Origin: Prorocentrum cordatum
Taxonomy: Eukaryota > Sar > Dinophyceae > Prorocentrales > Prorocentraceae
DNA: 24,047 nucleotides
Direction: 5' to 3'
Assembly: GCA_963575745.1 (NCBI GenBank)
Contig: CAUYUJ010014613.1
Coordinates: 32,501-56,547 of the forward strand
Below the pieces are notes generated by a model. That model did no database searches and had not been told where the DNA came from. It was given only the letters and a program-made list of their open reading frames with translations. Shown here piece after piece: positions 1 through 9,113 of the stretch. How positions within the stretch are numbered: position 1 is the first letter of the stretch; every line of letters starts with the position of its first letter. A program made the position numbers and the translations under genes.

Positions 1-906
1 ACGGCTGTCAAGCCAACGCTCTTGCCCAACGCCTCAATACAATCAGGCCTCCAACGTCGTACCGTCTTCGCGATGAGATCCTGGAGCTTTTGACCCTATC
101 AATCCCTGGGGCTGGCTGTCCGTCGCGGATAACTGGACGCTAAATCGGCGAACCAAGTTCCCGCGCTGCTTTTTCGTGACGCGAGAGGTCTGCTGGGATG
201 TCGGAAGACTTCTGGGACCCCGCCCCAGAAAGCACCGCCCGCCGCTCCTCCGTGGCGGGGCTGGACGGAAGTGGTGCAAAGGGAAGCGCATGCGGCAACA
301 CCTGCAAGATCCTTCCTCTGCTTCTGCTCCCCAGTGCTCCCCCTCATTTCTATTATTTTTTCCTGCCCCCCGCCGAGCATTTTTTGTTACCAGGCTTCCA
401 GGTAGGGGACAGGGAGTGCAGTCTACTCTCACTCCGCAGTTCAGGGGCCTGATCGTAACACTAAGCGGGGGTGGGTGGGTCCGACTACCCATCGAATGCG
501 ATACGTACGAATGACGCTTCTCTTTTCAACGTGGACGTTTTGCTGTCGACGTTACGATATGTGCGGCAGGAACGCGACGCAGCGCGCATCGCGCTTGAGA
601 ACTCGAAATGTCGCTCTCGTTTTAGCGCCGCACCGCAAAGAGGAGCAAGCCGAGGAGGACAAGATGCGTACGATGCGAGCTCCTGGGGACTTGCCGAGCA
701 TTGCAACTGAGCCCACAAGCCAGGCCACCCACGGGGTAGAACCAACCACCTGGGTGTGCACCCGCAGCCGTGCTGCTGGTCCCCCACCAGGGGCACAGGC
801 CCAGCCCAGGATGGGGATGGGAATGCGCAGCAGGAATAAGGACAGAAACGGCACAAGGATGGCGAGGCGGAGCAGCAATATGTGGCCCCAGCGACCAGTG
901 CTTGGA
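1..906. other. No recognisable gene
   Basis: GC-rich sequence with overlapping frames open on both strands, none with recognisable motifs. A G-rich patch (GCGGGGGTGGGTGGGT) lies near 464-480. I see no repeats or RNA genes here. Confidence 0.5.
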
Positions 907-1096
907 GGCCTGGAAATGGGCACCAACACCAACACAGGGGTTTGCCTCCACAGGAAGACGATCCTAGATTTCGGTGTTGGTGGTAATATTTCGGTCACAT
1001 TTGAAGCCAGAATATTACCACCATCACCGAGATCGGGATCTTCTTCCTCGGTGGAGGCGCACGGCCGAGATTGGTGTTGGTGTCAACCTCCAGGCC
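907..1096. repeat. Imperfect inverted repeat (foldback-like)
   Basis: The left arm, 907-990, runs from GGCCTGG to GGTGGTAATATT. The right arm, 1011-1096, reads as its approximate reverse complement, AATATTACCACC to CCAGGCC. About three quarters of positions match by eye, separated by a 20-nt loop. The inner 20 bp match with one difference. No clear target-site duplication was found. It may be an old foldback or MITE-like element. Confidence 0.7.
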
Positions 1097-1250
1097 TGCG
1101 AAATGCTTCCCCCGCCCCCCCCACCACAGCGGAGAATACGACGTCGTTCCCGGCTGCCGCCGCCAGGTGGGCAGCGTTGCTGCCTTCCTCGGGCGGCAGG
1201 GTATGATTTGGCACCCGCTGGCGAGAAGCCAGCGACCGAGCCTCGAGCAG
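1097..1250. other. GC-rich DNA, nothing recognised
   Basis: A polypyrimidine patch (CCCCCGCCCCCCCCACC) lies near 1108. There is no supported feature. Confidence 0.4.
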
Positions 1251-1706
1251 TCAAGGAGACAGAGCACATGCCCAGATAATGACCCCAGGAGAGCCCGAAA
1301 TGGTGGTGTTGTTTGTCGTGCCTTCCCTATACGCTGCAACGACAGACAGGGACGCTGACAGGATAAAAACTATACAGCCAATGGCATTTGAATGAACTGC
1401 ACATGGGGAAACACAGTCTTGCGTCATGAGTGATGCGCGCAACAAGGGGGCATCCTGCTGGGAGAGCAGGCTAGTCATGTTAGCTTGGTCTGTAGATGAA
1501 GGAACACGGCAAATGGATTGCACACGGCCTTCTGAATTTTGCCAGAGTGAATGTGGTCCCGGGGTCTCACCTAATGCCCAGATATGCCAATGCATCGACA
1601 ATGCAAGGCTGGAAGCAGCGCTTGATTCCAGATCGCTGAGATGCCGTGCAATCTGCGATTCCATTTTCCCTGACGACGTACGGGGACTCAGCGTTCCCCC
1701 CCACAC
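1251..1706 (-). CDS. Unrecognised 151-aa open frame with a hydrophobic segment
   Basis: This frame on the minus strand sits in a less GC-rich island. It includes a hydrophobic run (IGCIVFILSASLSVVAAY) preceded by Ser/Gln-rich sequence and followed by TTNNTT. I recognise no family. It could be an exon of a membrane protein, part of a retroelement, or chance. There is no clear splice context and no neighbour that suggests a role. Confidence 0.15.
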   Translation of the reverse strand: MWGGTLSPRTSSGKMESQIARHLSDLESSAASSLALSMHWHIWALGETPGPHSLWQNSEGRVQSICRVPSSTDQANMTSLLSQQDAPLLRASLMTQDCVSPCAVHSNAIGCIVFILSASLSVVAAYREGTTNNTTISGSPGVIIWACALSP

Positions 1707-2392
1707 ACCCTGGCACCCAGCTCCCCAACACTCAACAACCTAGCACCTGCCACTCCTCCACCTTCTCCTTCCCTCCTTGTCCTTATAAATCACTCCTCCG
1801 TCGCACCCCCAGACGTGTTGATAGGGCGGAGGGCCGGGCATTTCGCCTGAGACCTCTCCACAGTTTGTGATCCTGAAAGTCAGCATTTGCACGGATGGGG
1901 GAATGATGCTTTTCATAATAGGGCTCCTGTCGTAGCGCCGCGCGCATTCGTGTTACATGTTTTTTTTCGCAGTTTCAAATACAGCTCCCGCGCAAGATCC
2001 TTGTCATTTTATCGTACTTTTTTCGTGAGATCTATCGGATCTTCTTCCGGACGCACGGATACTGCCATGTGTTGCACATGGATTGGGTACGTCCCTGGGC
2101 AATTTCAGCAATTGTTGTTCGCGGTCCCCGGTCCAAGACCTGTCAAATTCGGCCAATATCGGTCCTTGGCCCCTCCCAGGGCCCAATCCGGCCTGCTTCT
2201 CGATGCGGATCCGACCGTGGCGACGACAAGCCTCCAGGATGCCCGAAGAGGACGAACAAAAGCTCGATGGCACCGCCGTTGTCTCGACTGGCCCTCCTCC
2301 GATCTTGGGAGGGGGGGCGGGTGCGCTTGCTCCCCCGCCCCCGCCCGCTGCCGCCTCCTGGGCTCCAGGCTCTCCGCTCCTCGCCCGGCGTG
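1707..2392. other. No recognisable gene
   Basis: A pyrimidine-rich stretch (about 1698-1800) with one TATAAAT near 1782 is followed by an AT-richer segment (1880-2050) and then GC-rich sequence. Overlapping frames are open on both strands from about 2000 to 2540, but all have low-complexity products. The lone TATAAAT is not evidence of a promoter here. Confidence 0.45.
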
Positions 2393-2458
2393 GCGCCGTC
2401 GTGGGCGCGCCGTGCGCCGTCGTGGGCGCGCCGTGCGCCGTCGTGGGCGCGCCGTGCG
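2393..2458. repeat. 21-bp tandem repeat, 3 copies
   Basis: GCGCCGTCGTGGGCGCGCCGT repeats with a 21-bp period, starting at 2393, 2414 and 2435. Each unit carries the palindrome GGCGCGCC. Confidence 0.95.
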
Positions 2459-2500
2459 CGTGGGTGGAAGTCCCACCGTCCCACCCCCCCCCGACATCCG

Positions 2501-2654
2501 TAGGGGGCCACATGCGAACCCTACCCCTACCCCCCACGATTTCTGAGGGGGAGGGTGGGGTTCACTTCGTTCGGCAGCTCCCGAGTAAACTGAACCCCGC
2601 CCTCCCCCTCAGAAATCGTGGGGGGTAGGGGTAGGGTTCGCATGTGGCCCCCTA
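2501..2654. mobile_element. Foldback/MITE-like element with 5-bp target duplication
   Basis: The 64-bp arms at 2501-2564 and 2591-2654 are reverse complements with one mismatch, around a 26-nt spacer. The element begins TAGGGGGCCACATGCG and ends with its complement. ATCCG flanks both sides (2496-2500 and 2655-2659), consistent with a 5-bp target-site duplication. The element carries no coding capacity. Near-perfect arms imply recent insertion or hairpin-templated correction. The superfamily is not assignable from the ends alone. Confidence 0.85.
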
Positions 2655-2659
2655 ATCCG

Positions 2660-2879
2660 ACGATGCCACTTCTTCCACAGAAAAACAGCTCAACAAAGAC
2701 GACACAAGCATCCACTTACGGAGCTCTGCGCGGATTTGTCGGATCGGCGCTGGGCCGGACGCGCGCCAGGGAGGGGGGTTCCAGCGCCGACCGAAGAAAT
2801 CCGCGCGGATCTCACGCAACGAATGTCGACGCAGTTTTTTCCCCAAACAGTGCTTGCCCTTGCTTCGTGAAGGAATTGG
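2660..2879. other. No recognisable gene
   Basis: Mixed sequence. ATCCGCGCGGAT-like pieces recur (TGCGCGGATTTGTC at about 2727, CGCGCGGATCTC at about 2800), but nothing further is supported. Confidence 0.4.
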
Positions 2880-3145
2880 ATATGCGTCTTGAGGACTCGC
2901 CACGTTCTGGCTTGTTGCCGCCCCGGTTGGCGCCCGTGGGGGCAAGAATTCCCCACGTTCCGGCCCTGCTGCCGCCCGCGGGTGCGTCCCGAGGATTCAC
3001 CGCGATCCAGTCCGTTGCCGCCCGCTGCCGCCTGTGGAGTCCAGAGGATCCGCCACGTTGCAGCCCGTGGCCGCCCGTGAGGGTGTCGCGAGGATCCGCC
3101 ATCCCGCGACCGCCCGTGGCCGCCTCGTGGCGCTCGGTGGGTCTG
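2880..3145. repeat. Degenerate ~60-bp GCCGCC minisatellite
   Basis: Loosely repeated units carry GAGGATnCGCCACGTT, TTGCCGCCCG and GTGGCCGCC. It resembles the longer array at 11224-11685. Confidence 0.65.
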
Positions 3146-3459
3146 TGTGCGGGGATGGGATTGCCTATGTTTGGAAGTCGGAGAGGGGTGTGGCATAAAG
3201 GGTTATGGTGCCAGTGGTGGAAATGGCGATGCTATCTGCGATGAGTACGGTGTGGGCGTTCGTTAAGGAACGTGCCCAGGAGGCTTCAGACTCTGGAGGG
3301 TTCCTTATCTGATGAGGGCGGCGGTGATATACATGGCCAATCCACGATTGGCTTTCCACTGGCTTCCTGACCCTGGGGTCCTTATCGAAGGTTTCCTTAT
3401 CCAATGCCCTCACCGTAACATCGCCAAATTCGCCTTTACATAAAATTATCCCAGTGCGA
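3146..3459. other. No recognisable gene
   Basis: Lower-GC sequence. GTGTGCGGGGATGGGATTGCCTATG (about 3147-3171) resembles GTGTGGGGATGGAATGGCCTATG at about 8969-8991, just ahead of the second copy of the dispersed repeat family. No open frame of note is present. Confidence 0.4.
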
Positions 3460-3499
3460 CCCTACCTAGGAGTTGGAGCCCCTAGGAAAGCAGCATTAG

Positions 3500-3995
3500 T
3501 AGTAACAGTAAAGCTAATCTAAATATAAGCTAAAGCTAAACTAAAGCTAAGCTAACGCTAAGCTAAAGCTAAGCTAACGTTAAGCTAACTCTAAGATAAA
3601 GCTAAGCTGAAGCTATGCTAAAGCTGAGCTAAAGCTGAGCTAAAGCTGAGCTAAAGCTGAGCTAAAGCTAAGCTAAAGCTAAGCTAAATCTGAGCTAAAT
3701 CTAAGCTGAAGCTAAGCTAAAGCTACGCTAAAGCTAAGCTAAAGCTAAGCTGAAGCTAAGGTAAATCTAAGCTACAGCTAAGCTAAAGCTAAGATAAAGC
3801 TAAGCTAAGCTAAAGCTAAGCTAAAGCTAAGCTAAAGCTAAGCTAAAGCTAAGCTAAAGCTAAGCTGAAGCTAAGCTAAAGCTAAGCTAAAGCTAAGCTA
3901 CAGCTAAACTAAATCTAAGCTAAAGCTAAGCCACATATAAGCTAAATCTAAGCTACAGCTAAGCTAAAGCTAAGCTAAAGCTAAAGCTAAAGCTC
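3500..3995. repeat. AGCTAA-type satellite
   Basis: About 500 bp of alternating AGCTAA and AGCTA units, giving an 11-bp AAGCTAAAGCT period with scattered substitutions (AGCTGA, AGCTAC, AGATAA). Stops occur in all frames. CCCTACCTAGG at 3460-3470 and its complement at 4102-4112 bracket the array in inverted orientation. Confidence 0.97.
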
Positions 3996-4060
3996 CCAGG
4001 GGACTGGGGGAACCGCGGGGCGGGGACTGGGGGAACCGCCCGGGGCGCTTTACACTGCCC
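3996..4060. repeat. Short direct repeat GGGGACTGGGGGAACCG
   Basis: Two adjacent copies of GGGGACTGGGGGAACCG lie just after the AGCTAA satellite (about 4001 and 4023). Confidence 0.85.
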
Positions 4061-4164
4061 GGCCCTTTAAGCTAAGAGAGTAAGAACCCTTCTAGGCAGA
4101 GCCTAGGTAGGGAATTCGCACCACACCCCTTTATACCATAAACCTGTCGTACCTGCAGACTACT

Positions 4165-4537
4165 ATGGGCCAAGCCCCACTCCTGGTCAAAACCTTGCCT
4201 ATCGAAGGCCCCGGCTCGCCTGCGAAGGCGGCCAAGCTCCAGCTAATTGTACCGATCCTGCGTCCTGCCGTGGCTCGCGAGAACGCTCCGACACAGAAAG
4301 CAACAGAACGACTGCTTGCAATCGCCCCTCACGACGCCGACGACGGGCGGCGCGCGCGCGCGCGCCCTTATACCCGTCGCTCGGGAACCAACGCGGCGAT
4401 CCGCTGGTTCACTCTTGGGCGCGGCACCGGCATGAGGGGGCGAGGAAGGTCGGGGGGGGGAAGGGCTCTCGGACCCGCGAGCCCCCGAAAACCCTACCGG
4501 GGATGCCGTCAAAAACAAACATGCGCCAATAATGCAG
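4165..4537 (+). repeat. Dispersed repeat family, fullest copy
   Basis: The first part (4165-4290; ATGGGCCAAGCCCC, GCGTCCTGCCGTGGCTCGCG) matches 8987-9113. The second part (about 4309-4537; TATACCCGTCGCTCGGGAAC to AAAAACAAACATGCGCCAA) matches 10978-11205. It is therefore a composite element, of which the other two loci hold only parts. No coding motif is evident. A C15-17 run follows at about 4541. Confidence 0.75.
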
Positions 4538-4631
4538 GGTACCCCCCCCCCCCCCCGCGTAAGAATTCCAAACTGGGGGCTTGCACAGGGCAGTTTTTCA
4601 TACATGTGGTTTACAAAGAAATACAAAAGCA

Positions 4632-4997
4632 TAGGGCTTCTGATACACGATTAATTCATGAAAATAAAGGTATGCGTGGGCTCATCGTTGTTTTTGATAC
4701 TAAATCCCTGCATTTTTGATACGGCAGGTTCGTGTCGTGTCGACCCCGGCGTTGGTTCCTGACACCGCGCTGGATCGTTCAACCTTGAACGATCGGCCGT
4801 CTCCGCAACGTCCGATCGTTCCACATCGACCGATTCTGGGTCGCCGGCGGCGTTCAACCTTGAACGCCCGCGCTGGGGTCGCCGCGAGTCGACACGACGC
4901 AAACCTACCGTAGGGTTTCTGATACACGATTAATTCATGAAAATAAAGGTATGCGTGGGCTCATCGTTGTTTTTGATACTAAATCCCTGCATTTTTG
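4632..4997. repeat. 87-bp direct duplication flanking a small inverted-repeat element
   Basis: 4632-4718 and 4911-4997 are 87-bp direct copies with one difference. Between them, 4720-4912 has 25-bp inverted ends (TACGGCAGGTTCGTGTCGTG at left) matching at 22 of 25 positions. It also contains two palindromes: GATCGTTCAA-CC-TTGAACGATC and GGCGTTCAA-CC-TTGAACGCC. It could be a tandem duplication with a 279-bp period or a miniature terminal-repeat element. No flanking target duplication was found. Confidence 0.88.
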
Positions 4998-5205
4998 GGG
5001 GAGGAGGAAGAGGAGGAGGAGGAGGAGGAGGAGGAGGAGGAGGAGGAGGAGGAGGAAGAGGAGGAGGAGGAGGAAGGGGAGGAGGGGGGAGGAGGAGGAG
5101 GAGGAGGAGGAGGAGGAGGAGGAGGAGGAGGGAGAAGGAGTAGGAGGAAGGAGGAGGAGGAGGAGGAGGAGGAGGAGGAGGAGGAGGCAGGAGGAGGAGG
5201 AGGGA
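4998..5205. repeat. (GGA)n microsatellite
   Basis: About 208 bp of GGA/GAG trinucleotides with GGAAGA interruptions. It encodes artefactual poly-Glu or poly-Gly on the plus strand and poly-Ser, poly-Leu or poly-Pro on the minus strand. Confidence 0.98.
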
Positions 5206-5835
5206 CCCCGCCCCGGAGAAGCGAGGAGGGAGCGCCGCCCAGGGGCCCAAGAACGCCACGCGCGCGCCATCTCTTCGGGGGGGGGGGGGGGCGAGCGGGG
5301 GAGCAGCGGGAGACGCCCCGCCCGACGGCGGGGCGGCCGCGCGGCCCCCGTCGAGGGATGCTCCTCGGAGGATCTCTGCGAGGGAGGCGGCGGAGAGCAG
5401 CTCGTGCACGCGGGCGGCTTCCGCGGGAGGCGCCCCGCTGGCAAGCGCGCAGCTCCAGCGGGCGCGCGAGCGGCATTTGCACGAAGAGGCTGTAAGGGGA
5501 AGCGACGAAGTCCATGGCCCAAAACTGAGGACGGGCAAACGCAAGATTGCAAGGCGGATCCCAGCCTTAGAGCAGAGAGGAAAGGACCAACGGGAAACAT
5601 GTGACGCCAAGAGAAGATGTCCAAGGACGAAGCCGCAGAGCTCGAGATGCGCAGAACCAGCCTCGAGGCAACATGTTCCCCTGCCGCATAGATGCCGGCG
5701 TTGGGCCTCCACGCTTTCTTTTGGGATCTTCAATGATAATTCTACTGTCGGCTCCGGGGCCCCCCGGGCGGTCCTCCTTCAGAAGCGCGGCGCGAACGTC
5801 CCGGCGCGTCGCAACAAACTGAGTCGCCAGTGCGT
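5206..5835. other. GC-rich DNA, no recognisable gene
   Basis: Frames are open on both strands but of biased composition (Arg, Gly, Pro, Ala). A G13 run lies near 5278. Around 5600-5700, CATGTGACGCCAAGAGAAG and GGCAACATGTTCCCC look less repetitive, but no motif is recognised. Confidence 0.4.
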
Positions 5836-6025
5836 CGGGTTTCCCCGCCGCAATTGCCACGGTGGCAGGTTTCCCCGCCGCTGCGGGGACAGACCTGGGA
5901 GAGCGCTTCGCGTCGGGTTTCCCCGCCGCCGCGGAGACGCACCTCGGCGAACGCTTCGCGCCAAGCTTCCCCGTCGCACTGGGGAGCGATCAAGCGGGGT
6001 GCTTAGAATCAGGTTTCCCAGCCGC
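5836..6025 (+). repeat. GTTTCCCCGCCGC motif array (locus 1)
   Basis: GTCGGGTTTCCCCGCCGC-like units occur at about 5835, 5865, 5913, 5960 and 6007 with variable spacers, some containing GCGCTTCGCG. The same motif forms a regular array at 8607-8720 and a single copy at about 7671. Confidence 0.85.
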
Positions 6026-6486
6026 GAACGCACGCGCGCCTGCTTCACCCCCCCCCGCGCTCCACGCCCGCCCATTCCCCTCGGGCGGGGGGGCGGCGTG
6101 GGGTGGCCAACGGTGGCCGCGAAGGCGGCGGCTTCGGCCGCCAGGGCGCGCGCCTCGCCGCGGGCCTACTCGAACGTCCTCGCGCAGAGCCGTCGGAGGC
6201 CCACCGCTCGCGACCGCGAGCCGGCTTCGGTGGCGATGTCCCACTCCTGTGGTCTAGAGCAGGCTTGCTCGATCCTCGCGGGAAGGTGTCTCCCCGCGCG
6301 TGTCTTTCGGGCGTGCAAGGTGCCGCTTCTCCCTGTGAGGGCTGAGGCGGGCTGTTAAGCGCTTCGTCGCCAGGGCTAGAGCGGCTTCCCGAGGGCGAGC
6401 GAGCGTTCTGGGGAATCACAAGTTTGCAACGCTGTTACGGGCTTGTCGCCGCTGTCACCGACCTGTCGGCGCCAGCGCGTCGGCCC
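6026..6486. other. GC-rich DNA, no recognisable gene
   Basis: Arg/Ala/Pro-biased frames are open on both strands. No motif, repeat or RNA gene is recognised. Confidence 0.4.
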
Positions 6487-7872
6487 CTACCTTGCTTCGC
6501 GCCGTGGTCTGGGGCACCTGCCTGTCGAGGCGAACTCCTCGTAGAACTTGCGAGCTCCCGTCCTGTGAGTCGGTCCTGCAATCTCCTTCAAGTGCTCCGG
6601 GTGGTGCCGCTGGCAGCCCTGTCGCGCGGGTGCGCCCCTTTGGACCCAGTCGCCGCGCGCCCCTTTGCTTGCCGACGTGGCTGAGCGGCCCCTGTCCGCT
6701 AACGCCGTTTCCCTGCGTGCCGTTTGCAGGCGTTGTCTCTCTAGGAGTTTGGTGCGCCTGTCGCAAGGCCATTCGTAGATTGTGCGTTGGGCCGCCTCTT
6801 TCCACGCTGCGAGGCGCTCCCGGATCGCACTCGAGTTCGCGATGACGCCCTGCCCGCGTTCTGAGCAGGGGTGCAAGGATGGGCGATCCATGCGGGTATT
6901 TCATGCCCAGGAGAACGTAGTTCCAATCCTCCATGGACATTCTGAGATTGTTATCCAACACATTCGCTTCATTGAGGTCGGCGAAGTCACACATGCAGCC
7001 GTCTGCTTCTACCAGCCAAGGCCAATCCAAGATAGAACAAAAATTGTTGTCCTTTGATAAGCCGGTCGTTGGTCTCAGCTTGTTCCTTCCAAATGTTGAC
7101 CCTCCTTCGGAGGCCATCATGTCTGAGGATTGCTGCGTGCTGTAGCTATTTTCATGCCGAGTGTCTTGAACTCGCCACTGTCCGCCAGGGACTCATATGT
7201 TGTTGCAGTAGCATCAACCATGCGGAGCCAAGTGGTGCACTTATCTGGTCTACCTGAGGCAGAGCTCGTCGTCTCATACGCTTCCTGCTTCCACTGTCGG
7301 AAATACGGTGTAGCAGGTAAGCTTCGACATTCAACCTTTTCGGCCTCTTTGTTCCTCGTCTTGTTTAGCAGTAGCGGTACTGCATCTTCTGCGGCGCTCT
7401 GCCGCTCATTATCGGATGATCCACCGCCCGCGCCGTGAGGCTCATCCCCGAAGGGTGGGGGTTGCGCACCTGAATGTGGTTCGTCCTGGATAAGTGGTCG
7501 GGCCCGCTCGGCCAGTATCGCTGCAGTGCGTTGGTGTTGGCCGAGGTTCTCAGACTTGGGCGTGGCGTTACCGTTGTGCCTCTGCTGAGCTCGTATCGAA
7601 CACCCGCTGTCTCTGCGCGTTTGGCGTCGTATTGCTCCGCCGCAATGTGCCGGCGCGCCGCGCGCGCGGCGTCGGGTTTCCCCGCCGCGACAAAAACTCG
7701 CGCGCAAAGGGTGCGAGGGCGCTGCGCGCTGGTGCCATTGAGGGCCTGGTCTCAGCACTATCCCGCCCGCGAGCTCGCGCGGCTGTGGTGACATGGACAC
7801 AGGCCGCGGCGTCCAGATTGCCGGGCTCGCGAACCTCGTAACCGGTGGTGCACGTCTAGCAGAGGCCGCCAA
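6487..7872 (-). pseudogene. Decayed Gag-like retroelement polyprotein
   Basis: Three minus-strand frames in succession carry pieces of what looks like one protein. Frame A (about 7350 to 7117) reads KEAEKVECRSLPATPYFRQW followed by SASGRPD and LADSGEFKTL. Frame B (7120 to about 6890) reads MCDFADLNEANVLDNNLRMS then WNYVLLGMKYP. Frame C (about 6830 to 6690) contains RTIYEWPCDRRTKLLERQRL. The order of FRxWK, SGRPD, LADSG, an acidic DL-rich segment and an ERQRLQ helix recalls the Gag-like region of Ty1/copia-type elements widespread in dinoflagellates, recognised from memory. At least two frameshifts are present. No protease, integrase or reverse transcriptase was seen nearby. Upstream (7360-7530) is a proline/glycine-rich linker, and a GTTTCCCCGCCGC motif interrupts at about 7674. 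Confidence 0.5.
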
Positions 7873-7887
7873 AAAACGTCTCTCCGA

Positions 7888-8273
7888 TTAATTTCGGTAA
7901 TCGTGCGCTTCTTTCTTGATCGTATCGGTCAACATATTCAACTTGGCCAATCCAGCATCCGCCTCATTTCTCGTCCTATCCAGGCCCATGGCGTTCATCC
8001 TATCGTGGCCCTGGGCTCTGGGGCTGGTTATTGTAATCGGCACTTATGTTCGCACGCCTCGAGTCTTTCGTCCGTGTCTCTGACCTGTTTCTGTGCGTCC
8101 AGCAGCGCAATTTCGTGCGCGCATATCGAGATTCTTCTGCAGGCGTGGCAACTCGTGTTATTTAGCTGCTCTTGCAAGGCAGCGTGGTTCATCCCTGTAC
8201 CATTCACGGAGCAATTTGCTGCTGCGTGCTCTTGCAAGGCAACATGACAATCCAGCAGGTCACTTGGCAACAC
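7888..8273 (-). pseudogene. Coiled-coil pieces upstream of Gag remnant
   Basis: Two short minus frames read like broken helical segments. One, at 8273-8028, contains HVALQEHAAAN, ALQEQLNNTS and IALLDAQKQVRDTDERLEAC. The other, at 7998-7888, contains RTRNEADAGLAKLNMLTDTI and ends DYRN-stop. They are out of frame with each other. Their lower GC and heptad-like composition differ from the flanking GC-rich repeat DNA. They lie just 5' of the Gag-like remnant on the same strand, so they may be its N-terminal coiled coil. The assignment is an inference from position and composition. Confidence 0.35.
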
Positions 8274-8606
8274 GGTCGCGTCGACTCGACGCTCAATTGG
8301 TTCATGGCTCGCGCCGATTCGATGCTTATCGGTTTTTTGCCCGCGTCAATCCGACGCTCATCATTATGGGTCACGCCAGCTCGACGCGAATTGGTATATG
8401 TCTCCGAAGGCGGTCGTGAGGTTTGACTCTGCTGCGCGCTGTGGCTCATCATGGCTGACATTGCAACTATACCTTCTTCTGGCGTGCGACCACGGGGGAA
8501 GAAAACGTGGGTAGATAGCCCACCCGCTTTCCTCTCTTCCCGAATTCATCCTGAACACGGCCGGCCTTCCTATGTCATTCGATTTCTCCAACGCAATCAC
8601 TTCGGT
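8274..8606. other. No confirmed gene; short degenerate repeats
   Basis: Between 8275 and 8400, TCGACGC/TTCGATGC-type phrases recur with the CAATTGGTTCATGG and GCGAATTGG variants. The minus strand is open here, but only with unrecognised sequence. It may belong to the decayed retroelement downstream. Confidence 0.35.
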
Positions 8607-8720
8607 GTCGGGTTTCCCCGCCGCGACGCCCGTGGCGTCAGGTTTCTCCGCCGCGACGCCCGCGGCGCCACGTTTTCCCCGCCGCGACGCCCGTAGCGTC
8701 AGGCTTCCCCGCCGCAGTGG
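8607..8720 (+). repeat. 30-bp GTTTCCCCGCCGCGACG tandem array (locus 2)
   Basis: Units start at 8607, 8637, 8667 and 8698. The consensus is GTCGGGTTTCCCCGCCGCGA followed by CGCCCGTGGC. The spacing is contiguous and there are no unique spacers. Confidence 0.93.
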
Positions 8721-8986
8721 CCCTGTTATGCGAGGCACCTGCGGGCGTCGGTGCGTCGACGTAGCACCCTGTAGCGGTGGCGCTTTCATCGCCAGCTTAT
8801 CGATCCGCCCCAGCCGGTGCGGCGACAACTGACGGGTCGCACATCATGCCGTCAGCGGCCCCGTCAAACTCGAACGACGCGTCCGAGATTATGGCTTCGA
8901 TATTCGCGACCAGCAATTCCGAGATGTTCACCCCCCCGCAAGAGCGGGCCTTTAGGCTGATAACCTATGTGTGGGGATGGAATGGC
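8721..8986. other. No recognisable gene
   Basis: Mixed-composition sequence. Short frames are open on the plus strand without recognisable motifs. Confidence 0.4.
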
Positions 8987-9113
8987 CTATGGGCCAGGCC
9001 TCCTTCCCGGTCAAACCCTTATTGGTCGACTGCCCTGGTTCGCATGTGAAAGCGGCCGACTTCCCGTCATTTTTTCAAAATTGCGTCCTGCCGTGACTCA
9101 CGAGAACGCCCCA
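8987..9113 (+). repeat. Dispersed repeat family, 5' part
   Basis: ATGGGCCAGGCC, CCGGTCAAACCCTTATTGG and TTGCGTCCTGCCGTGACTCA align in order with 4165-4290. The similarity is lost soon after GAGAACGCC. Confidence 0.72.

Noticed and set aside
475-1206. 243-codon plus-strand frame
   Set aside because: It crosses the inverted-repeat element, has biased composition and overlaps equally open minus frames.
2615-2640. Telomere-like repeat (GGGGTAGGGGTAGGG)
   Set aside because: It is confined to the arms of the foldback element and is not tandem beyond two to three units.
4632-4997. LTR retrotransposon with 87-bp LTRs
   Set aside because: The repeats lack TG...CA ends, and there is no primer-binding site, polypurine tract, coding region or flanking target duplication.
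4951-5733. Poly-Glu, poly-Gly, poly-Pro and poly-Leu frames
   Set aside because: They arise from the (GGA)n tract on one or other strand.
8607-8720. Possible CRISPR array (30-bp regular repeats)
   Set aside because: The units are contiguous with no unique spacers and no cas genes, in an apparently eukaryotic genome.
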